From Tatumella morbirosei (lineage in GTDB: Bacteria; Pseudomonadota; Gammaproteobacteria; Enterobacterales; Enterobacteriaceae), in the NCBI RefSeq assembly GCF_000757425.2, contig NZ_JPKR02000001.1:1-64000 (forward strand): DNA of 64,000 bases, read 5' to 3'. The position numbers and the translations under genes are program-made. Below are positions 57,669 through 64,000 of this stretch, piece after piece; the first letter of the stretch is position 1, and each line of letters begins with the position of its first letter. The notes beneath the pieces were generated by a model, which saw nothing but the letters and a program-made list of their open reading frames with translations, was not told where the DNA came from and ran no database searches.

Positions 57669-58608
57669 ATATCATGCCGGAATTCTTTTTCTTAAAGGAG
57701 CCGGATTTGGGGGCAGGGCCAGCTTGACCTGCTCCCCCTTGATTCACACAGAATGCTGTTAGCAATGTCCATTATTCGCTCTTAGCGGTCCGTCAGATTT
57801 GCTAACCTATTTTGTATGAAGAAAGCTGATCTTCCCTCTTATCCGTTGTAAAGACTGGCGAATTCCACATTATATAAATCAATATGGGGGTCATTATGGT
57901 GGTCAATAAAATAATCATTTTATTAAAAACCATAAAAATCAATTCAATGATATTTATAACAAGTCAGGTCTTCGCATAATTCAGTTTAATTCCTTATAAA
58001 ACAGCAAGTTATATGTAAATTTCTATCTCTCTTATATGTAAGAAATGATTTAAAGTTTCACCAGAAATTGCCGCTTAGTTTAGTAGTAGTAGATATCGGG
58101 AATACTAACTCATAGCGGCGTGTCGTTCCAAGCTTCAAACACGTACAGTTTGTTAACTTGAACAGCTATGACGTTAACCACGTCTCTAAATATCCCAAAA
58201 CAGTTTTATATCACGCATTCAAGCCCGATGCGTGGCGTTGTTCAGCCCAAAACAGGTCTATGGTGGTAAGCTTACCTGCACACGAAATGCAGGCTCTGCC
58301 AGAGTCTCAGCTACGCTCCCGAAAAGGTACACGGTTATCCTGATAAGGTGTGATCACTCTGGACAGTTGAGGAAGTCACTACGCTCCACTTGTTGTTAGT
58401 ACCACCAACGGGGCTTTATGGCTACTATTGCTTTTTACAAGGACCATTTAATTAAGCTATAAAAACACACAGAAGTTGATGAGCAGAGTGTTTGCAAGTA
58501 ACATCACTAGTAAATAAATTTGGTATTACAAAAAGCGAATGTCCCTTAGCACGAAAGTCTCTAGCGTGCGTTGTATGGTGATAGCATTTATTGATAAGGA
58601 AGTTTACC
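57669..58608. other. 940-bp AT-rich stretch without a convincing gene
   Basis: Starts with a bulged GC-rich hairpin (GGGGGCAGG 57709-57717 with CCTGCTCCCCC 57728-57738) that may end the HerA operon. GTTAGCAA/TTGCTAAC arms lie at 57758-57765 and 57799-57806. A 27-codon frame at 57896 is noted separately. The rest shows only scattered short frames and looks like decayed DNA. Confidence 0.45.
57896..57979 (+). CDS. Possible 27-aa hydrophobic peptide
   Basis: ATG behind GGGGG (spacing 6); reads MVVNKIIILLKTIKINSMIF and ends SQVFA. Could be a small membrane peptide or the lost signal peptide of a vanished gene. Weak evidence. Confidence 0.25.
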   Translation: MVVNKIIILLKTIKINSMIFITSQVFA

Positions 58609-59460
58609 TTGCTTGATAAAATCAGCGAAAATCGTATTGATCCTCATAAAGTTACGAAGCCGATTCAGCTTTTAGCTGCTTGGATGGTTGGCCTTGTAAT
58701 TACGAATAGCTCATTCCTAATAGCATCAATTCAAATGGATGCTAACAGCTGGGAAAAGGGAGCTTTAGTTGTCGCTTCGATTTGTAATGTCCCGATTTTT
58801 CTTTTTGCTTTATTCCTACTTCAAACTCGATTTAGGGCGGAATTGCAAGAAGATACCTTTTATTCAGAGTATTTAAGTAAAAAAACATCAACAACAATAC
58901 TTGTTGATAAAAAATTAGATACAAAGACCAGGCTAGAAAGGATTGAGAATCAGATTTCCCAACATCCTATTTCTACTGGCATTGCTTGTACTAATTGTGA
59001 AAGCATAGATGAGGTCGATTGGAAAGGATGGGCAGTTGCTCTTAATATATTGCACCCACGTTTCAAAGAAATAAGAATGTCGCTCAGAGAATCAAAAATC
59101 CCCCTTAAAACTTTTTTTGGAAACAAAGCGGATCTACCTAAAAACTGGGTTGTTTCTGTGAGTAATTTTTTGCCATTTGAGAACAAGATTGCTATTTTAA
59201 AAGCAATTTATAAGTACGAATTTGATGGTTTTGTCTTTTGGGATCCAATTAGGGAAGCAGAAGAAACTGAAGATGTATACATTGGAAGTTATGGTACAGC
59301 AAGATTCGCGCCTTTTAATGAGGATTTCAACGAGTTGATCGAAAATGACAATGAAGAAGTTGACCTAGCGTATTTTTATCAACAGATGATGAGCGGAAGT
59401 AGGCAGATTAGGTGTAAAGTTATTACATCGAAATATGAAGAACAAGCTGACGAAAATTAG
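58609..59460 (+). CDS. Unidentified two-helix membrane protein in the defence region
   Basis: 283 aa, low GC. Two membrane segments (about residues 15-40 LLAAWMVGLVITNSSFLIAS and 53-74 VVASICNVPIFLFALFLLQ), then a ~200-residue cytoplasmic domain: a charged linker with CTNCESIDEVDW, NILHPRFKEIRMSLRESKIPLKTFFG, FLPFENKIAILKAIYKYEFDGFVFWDPIREAEE and an acidic stretch. No family recognised. The frame is open from a TTG at 58591, but the TTG at 58609 has AAGGAAG 6 nt upstream. Its place beside a HerA/nuclease pair suggests a defence or stress role; inference only. Confidence 0.65.
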   Translation: MLDKISENRIDPHKVTKPIQLLAAWMVGLVITNSSFLIASIQMDANSWEKGALVVASICNVPIFLFALFLLQTRFRAELQEDTFYSEYLSKKTSTTILVDKKLDTKTRLERIENQISQHPISTGIACTNCESIDEVDWKGWAVALNILHPRFKEIRMSLRESKIPLKTFFGNKADLPKNWVVSVSNFLPFENKIAILKAIYKYEFDGFVFWDPIREAEETEDVYIGSYGTARFAPFNEDFNELIENDNEEVDLAYFYQQMMSGSRQIRCKVITSKYEEQADEN

Positions 59461-59814
59461 AGCTTGAAGGAACTATAAAGTATTCAACATTTGGAGTTAA
59501 TCAGTAGTTAAAATTGTAATTTAAAAATTATTTATTAAGAGATACATAGTAATAAGAAAAATCGAATCTAGATACTGTGAAAATACGCTTCTCATATTAA
59601 ACGCTGGGAACCGTATCAATACTATTACATCTTTGTAGCAAATTATCACTTAGACGTGGACTGTATCCCACCATTTCAAAGGCCGTACTATCAAGCGCCG
59701 TCAATTCCCCCCGCAAACGATTGTGCGAAATTTGTGCGAAATATCTTAGCTAATTTTCGTCTATTAAGTTTCCAAGTCGTCCTGTAAGCATACCTGTTTT
59801 TAGTTCCAGACACT
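59461..59814. other. Spacer with an 11-bp tandem repeat
   Basis: About 350 bp with no gene. TTGTGCGAAAT occurs twice head to tail at 59721-59742. No RNA or promoter recognised. Confidence 0.5.
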
Positions 59815-61040
59815 TTTTAAGCTTTCCGGTTTTTCAGTCATCAACCGGTATTCTTCCGGCGTCAGGTTATTAAGGGATTCATGAGGTCGCTCGCTGTTAT
59901 ATTCTGTCAGCCAGCGATTGTGATTTCCCGCACTTCATTCAGTGTTCTGAACAGATAAAATCGAGTATTTCAGTTCTGTATGTCCGGTTAAATTGTTCAA
60001 TAAAAGCATTCTGAGTGGGTTTCCTGGGCAGAATAAACTCCAGATGTACACCATGCTCTTCAGCCCATTGAGCCAGTGTCAGTGAGATAAATTCCGGCCT
60101 GTGGTAAGCATATCTATAAGCCAGAAGTAATGATCAGTATCGGATACAAAAATGGCTATCATCTCGTTATTAGAGGGGAGTATCCCTGCGCGTAAAATAG
60201 TTGACTCAGACGGTAGTCCGTTATCCATCCTCAGTTTCAGCGGGTAACCACGGTGAGCACCGATCCGACCCAACACTCTGATGACATGCTGAGCCGGAAA
60301 ACTCAGGTTAATTTCTATGGACAGTGCCTCACGATTATAGTCATTTGCCCCATTGAATGCCCAGAAATGTCTGACACTGACCAGTCCATCATTCATAAAA
60401 TCAACCGACCAGCTCTGTTTTATTGCCTCAGGTGTCGCCAGCCGCGCCGAATTACGTACCGGCAAATGTTGCTTTCCTTTACGCCGAGAGTGCAGTTTCA
60501 GCAGGCAGTAAATCCGGTGAACCCGCTTATGATTCCATATATGGCCCTGACGGCGAATGACCTGAAATAGTTTCTTAAAACCGTATCGCGGATAGAGCTT
60601 AGCCAGTTCTATCAGGACCCCGATGACTGGGTCATTGCGCTGTGTATCCGGCTGGTAAAAAAATACCGTCCTGCTCAGTGATAATGTCCTGTAAGCCTTG
60701 CGCGCGCTCATTTTATGCTGCGAGATCAGATAATGGGAGAGTTCACGCTTTATCACTGGTTTTAAAGCTTTTTTCGATAACGTCTTTCAGTGCACGGTTC
60801 TCAGGACTCAGATTAACGAACATCTGTTTGAGACACCGGTTCTCATCTTCCAGGTCTTTCATTTTCCTGATATCAGAAGCTTCCATCCCGCCATATTTCG
60901 CTTTCTGGTTGTAATAGCCGGCTGCTGAAATTGCGGTCTCTCAGCAGACATCTTTTACCCTCCGGCCGACTTCTACAGACTTCAGAACGGCGATAATCTG
61001 TGTTCAGTAAATCGGGCTTTACGCATAGCGAGCTCTTTCA
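59815..61040 (-). mobile_element. Degraded IS3-family insertion sequence
   Basis: Minus-strand remnant of an IS3-family element of the IS51/ISEhe3-like kind. orfB pieces: KREL.SHYLISQHKMSARKAYR, the long YPRYGFKKLFQVIRRQGHIWNHKRVHRIY region and the DDE-domain start SWSVDFMNDGL with NDYNREALSIEI. The C-terminal part (LTLAQWAEEHG, KPTQNAFIEQFNRTYRTEILDF, NNLTPEEYRL) continues to 59830 but in shifted frames. orfA (start near 61026, MRKARFTEH) is also frameshifted. A ~119-bp extra segment interrupts the DDE domain at about 60099-60217. No transposition capacity remains. Confidence 0.85.
60079..60756 (-). pseudogene. IS3 transposase orfB fragment
   Basis: Open 225-codon part of the transposase. 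It carries the HTH_21/rve start including the first catalytic Asp (SWSVDFM) and the second (RMDNG), but the sequence after RMDNG, where PEF should follow, is replaced by an unrelated in-frame stretch, so the catalytic Glu part is cut off. Confidence 0.8.
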
Positions 61041-61126
61041 GGAAACATATTCAGTACGTCCGAAGATCTCTAAAAGTGAACAGTTCTTTTTGCAGGGATT
61101 TTACAATTGTAACTTGCTTTTGGGGG

Positions 61127-61326
61127 CTACATTTCATTTTTTTTTCTTTTTGATGCAGAGTGAATCATGCCAATCTCATCATCATCTTTAACACTACGCC
61201 CTGCAAAATTTAGTAATTGACGAGCTTGTTTGATTCATGGCACCAATATCGAAGAGTCATTATGACATCACAATACTTGTCCAAAAGATGAGCGTCAATA
61301 CCGAATGTATTCTCGAGCGCTGGTTC
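61127..61326 (-). pseudogene. Frameshifted remnant of an unidentified gene
   Basis: Minus strand; one frame reads EPALENTFGIDAHLLDKYCD and onward VIMTLRYWCHES, then the next frame continues ARQLLNFAGRSVKDDDEIGM and IHSASKRKKNEM-stop. The composition is protein-like and the break is a single shift. Lies between the methylase gene and the IS remnant on their strand; looks like the C-terminal end of a lost gene. Family not recognised. Confidence 0.4.
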
Positions 61327-61378
61327 TTAAGGGAAAAGTGCTGATATCACATCATACTTATCGCGGGGAACTGGTAAG

Positions 61379-61413
61379 ATAGTCAAAACGCTACATTATG
61401 GCGTTTTGACTAT
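61379..61413 (-). terminator. 13-bp perfect hairpin downstream of the methylase gene
   Basis: ATAGTCAAAACGC and GCGTTTTGACTAT around a 9-nt loop, 28 bp after the methylase stop. The stem itself carries T4/A4 but no free T-run follows; likely a transcript end or stabiliser. Confidence 0.6.
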
Positions 61414-61440
61414 AAATATTTAATCTATGAGGAAAGGAAA

Positions 61441-64000
61441 TTATTCGGGAAGTTTGTTACTCCATTTTGTCAATATTTTTTCAGCCAATTGTTTTGCTTC
61501 TTCCACGATAAAGTTACGTTTCTCATTATTGTGCTCCTGATGAGCAGACATTACTTTTTGTGCCAGAGCGATATGTTGATGGTCTTCATTTCGAAACTCA
61601 GGTAAATCTAAGTGTTTGAACACGTCAGCAACCTGTATAGAAACATTATGTGCATTAATCCACTCTTGAACTGTTTGTGAATTCAAAAGCCCGCATAAAT
61701 AGTAAGCACTTTCTTTGTCATCAAAAGCTGAAAAATAAACTTTATGATCAGGTATGTAGGGGCGATTACCTAGCAAGGGAACATCAGCGCTTCCAGCTAC
61801 GGCTGCATAGAATGACGAAGACATTTCAGGCCAGATAACCTTCCATGGTTTAAATGTGTAATCACCAACGTTATATACGGCATGGAAAGGTGCTCCTTTC
61901 ATTTGTCTGCGATAAGTTGAACGTGCTTGCAGAATTGATTGAAATGAATCGAACCAGGCTGCAGTTTTTCTTAGCTCATGCCTATTTAGACGTTCTTCTG
62001 CTTCAGCATACTCGGCAGCTGATATCCCAGTATTGGGCACAAATGTGTAAAGACGGTCTTTGTTGTCAAAATTAGGTGCATTGATTTTGAGATAGCACTC
62101 TTCAAAATCACCTGCCCCTTTAATAAGGGGGTAGAGATCTGTAGGCTCTACCCAAGCCTGTTTAACCGGGCCTATGTCTTTTTTACCAGCCTCTGGTCGA
62201 CTTCGAATTTGAACATGTGTTTCATTCACATTGAGGATAGGTACAAAGAAAACACCGTTAAGATCGGTCGTAATTCCCTTCCTGCCCTTGGTCCATGAGC
62301 ATTGACGAGATAAATATTTTATCGATTCAAATCGGTCTGGTGCTAATATCGCCCATGGTGAACCGGGTTCATTAACAGGAAAGGCCTCTTTTTCTTCATA
62401 CTGGATAGTGCCCATGACCTCTTCAAGAGTCTGCGAAGATTTTATAGCCCGTTTTTTACCGACGCTAGGACCCCATACTCGATATGAGACGGGATATTCA
62501 GGCGTATTTTTTGACTTTTCAAAAATAGCAATTGTTGTGTGGTTACTGGCATCTTCAAAAGGCTTGAGACCTTTCATATCATCAACAGATATCGGTTGAA
62601 TATATAATGAATCCTCACGAGAAGGCTCGATTTTGAATGTTCTGAAACCAGCTGATGATGGATTCTTAAATAATGTACCTGTGATGACAAATGCCAAACG
62701 TCCACCATTGTTAAGCCATTTGTCTGCGACTGTATAGGTGATCATAGCGGAAATATCTAGTTCATTGCCACCGTGCATTCGAGTATTCGAGAAAATCCCG
62801 TATTGCTCGCAGGTCGGTTTTACACGCTCGCGATATAAGTCTGGTAATTTAGACCATCTCACCCATGGCGGATTACCAATCACTATGTCGAAATGTCCTG
62901 CAGTAGCTGACCAGAAAAAGTTCCTTACAATCCTGAACCATATTCCGTTCCAATTCTGACGATGCAGATTCAATATTTGATCGTATGTGTAACGCAGAGG
63001 AGCATCCCATTCTTTTAGCTTATCATCGGAAAAGTAATTCCCTTTCCTAACCTTCTCCATAGACTCATCAAAATCGAGTCCCAGTTCGACATCTTTACCC
63101 ATGCGATTAAACATGATATCAAGGTTTTTGCGATCAAGCGCTAGTGCAGCTGGCAAGTGAATATCAAGTTTTGCAAACTGGCTGCCAATACGATACTGAA
63201 TGATGGAGTCAGTTGCTTTAGGTGTCGACGCTGGGGAATATATCGCATCAGCCATTAGAACAGGGACCTCCAATTCTTGGCCCGGGCATTGCGATAATAA
63301 ATCGGCGACTTCAATAAGAAAGTTTACTCTTGCCGTCTGTACAGCTAGTGGATTGAGATCAAAACCCCATACGGTGTCACAGACAAGTTTCAATGTTTCT
63401 TTAGCGCTCAGATTTTTCTCTTTGGCTAATTGACGCTTATTGCGAATAACAGCCAGTAAAAAGGCCCCCGACCCACATGTTGGATCAAGGACTCTTTTTG
63501 TCATAAGGCTCGGATCACTGACTTTATTCAAGGTAAAGTCAACTAGCCAGTCTGGTGTATAAAACTCACCTAGACTCTGACGCAATTTACCCGGCACTAA
63601 TCCTTGATACAAATCACGTAACACGTCACGTGTTTGAGAGAGCTGATCAAGACGATAAAGTGATAAGACAGAAAGTAAGCGTCTTAGGGTTGGTAACAAT
63701 TCAGGGACCGTATTCAAGCTGGCTACGTCGAGATACCAACTGAAAATGGCTTCCTCAACGAAGCCATTAATTCCTGCCTCTTGGAAAAGAGTGGAGCGTT
63801 CTATCGCTGAACTTAGGAATTCAAGCATCTGAGCATCATTCTTCAATGCAGCCATGCTTTGCGCTGGCTGTTCTATTGACGTCAGCCCATGTGCTGAGAC
63901 TATCTCCGCTGCCAGCAGTTTTATCAACATGGAGTTGTAGGTATGAAGAACGAAGAGCCGCGCAGAGATAGAATCTGATGGTGATCCAGACCAGGTAAAT
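61441..64000 (-). CDS. N6-adenine DNA methylase, large, 5' end beyond the window
   Basis: At least 853 codons; the frame stays open past the Met at 63930 (reading SARLFVLHTYNSMLIKLLAA) to the window edge, so the true start is outside. SAM motif I LDPTCGSGAFLLAVI (about 148-162 from that Met), catalytic NPPW at about 353 (VIGNPPWVRWS), LGEFYTPDWLVDF before motif I, and a long target-recognition part. The architecture is that of Eco57I/PglX/DISARM-type single-chain methylases. Which restriction or defence system it serves depends on genes outside the window. Confidence 0.85.
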   Translation of the reverse strand, partial: FTWSGSPSDSISARLFVLHTYNSMLIKLLAAEIVSAHGLTSIEQPAQSMAALKNDAQMLEFLSSAIERSTLFQEAGINGFVEEAIFSWYLDVASLNTVPELLPTLRRLLSVLSLYRLDQLSQTRDVLRDLYQGLVPGKLRQSLGEFYTPDWLVDFTLNKVSDPSLMTKRVLDPTCGSGAFLLAVIRNKRQLAKEKNLSAKETLKLVCDTVWGFDLNPLAVQTARVNFLIEVADLLSQCPGQELEVPVLMADAIYSPASTPKATDSIIQYRIGSQFAKLDIHLPAALALDRKNLDIMFNRMGKDVELGLDFDESMEKVRKGNYFSDDKLKEWDAPLRYTYDQILNLHRQNWNGIWFRIVRNFFWSATAGHFDIVIGNPPWVRWSKLPDLYRERVKPTCEQYGIFSNTRMHGGNELDISAMITYTVADKWLNNGGRLAFVITGTLFKNPSSAGFRTFKIEPSREDSLYIQPISVDDMKGLKPFEDASNHTTIAIFEKSKNTPEYPVSYRVWGPSVGKKRAIKSSQTLEEVMGTIQYEEKEAFPVNEPGSPWAILAPDRFESIKYLSRQCSWTKGRKGITTDLNGVFFVPILNVNETHVQIRSRPEAGKKDIGPVKQAWVEPTDLYPLIKGAGDFEECYLKINAPNFDNKDRLYTFVPNTGISAAEYAEAEERLNRHELRKTAAWFDSFQSILQARSTYRRQMKGAPFHAVYNVGDYTFKPWKVIWPEMSSSFYAAVAGSADVPLLGNRPYIPDHKVYFSAFDDKESAYYLCGLLNSQTVQEWINAHNVSIQVADVFKHLDLPEFRNEDHQHIALAQKVMSAHQEHNNEKRNFIVEEAKQLAEKILTKWSNKLPE

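Noticed and set aside
58158-58343. 61-codon frame in the AT-rich stretch after HerA
   Set aside because: No ribosome site, odd composition and no family resemblance; probably chance.

Overview
The window looks like a chromosome segment of an enterobacterium (Enterobacterales), most likely a member of the Erwiniaceae such as Tatumella or a close relative. Most core proteins are near-identical in length and motif layout to those of Escherichia coli and Salmonella (ValS, PepA, NrdD, PyrB/PyrI, LptF/LptG, RraB), and gene order follows theirs (yhbW-ubiV-ubiU/ubiT-yhbS-yhbQ-yhbP; pyrL-pyrB-pyrI-ridA; argI-rraB-miaE; valS-holC-pepA/lptF-lptG; yjgR; leuX). A three-subunit gluconate 2-dehydrogenase and an arginine deiminase cluster fit the Erwiniaceae guess, which is inference rather than proof.

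Left part (1-9.4 kb): the oxygen-independent ubiquinone genes ubiU, ubiV and ubiT with their yhb neighbours, a lone acyltransferase-3 membrane protein, and the anaerobic ribonucleotide reductase pair nrdD-nrdG behind NrdR-like boxes. From 9.4 to 19.2 kb nearly everything concerns carbamoyl phosphate, arginine and pyrimidines: ridA, pyrI and pyrB behind a pyrL attenuator; then arcA-arcC-arcB-antiporter-argR paralog, laid out as in the Salmonella arginine deiminase island. The catabolic ornithine carbamoyltransferase (arcB) is interrupted by an in-frame amber codon. Next comes the anabolic paralog argI behind two ARG boxes, then rraB and miaE.

From 20.2 to 22.6 kb a small accessory insertion (a two-helix membrane protein, a DUF4225-like protein and a 5'-truncated resolvase) sits between a complete DUF1471 gene and the 3' relic of a second copy. 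From 22.6 to 29.1 kb is a nitrogen-related cluster: a GlnHPQ-like amino-acid ABC transporter plus a C45 acyltransferase/hydrolase, preceded by a clear sigma-54 promoter and two NtrC-type enhancer sites; upstream lie a class III aminotransferase, a carboxymuconolactone-decarboxylase-family protein and an RpiR-type regulator. From 29.2 to 36.7 kb are valS, holC, pepA, lptF and lptG. Then follow a large S6 serine-protease autotransporter, a DUF445 protein, a LysR/M20 peptidase/MFS transporter module, yjgR, the gluconate 2-dehydrogenase operon, marC and a DUF2501 gene.

At 53.24 kb is tRNA-Leu (leuX), a well-known integration hotspot. Everything to its right looks acquired and in part AT-rich: a HigBA-type toxin-antitoxin pair, a two-gene unit of a restriction-endonuclease-like protein and a HerA ATPase (candidate phage defence), an unidentified two-helix membrane protein, a decayed IS3-family element with an extra internal segment, a frameshifted remnant, and a large N6-adenine DNA methylase that runs off the right edge. 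No integrase is visible. The new-biology candidates are the HerA/nuclease pair and its neighbours, the NtrC-controlled transporter/C45 hydrolase operon, and the DUF4225/membrane protein pair.
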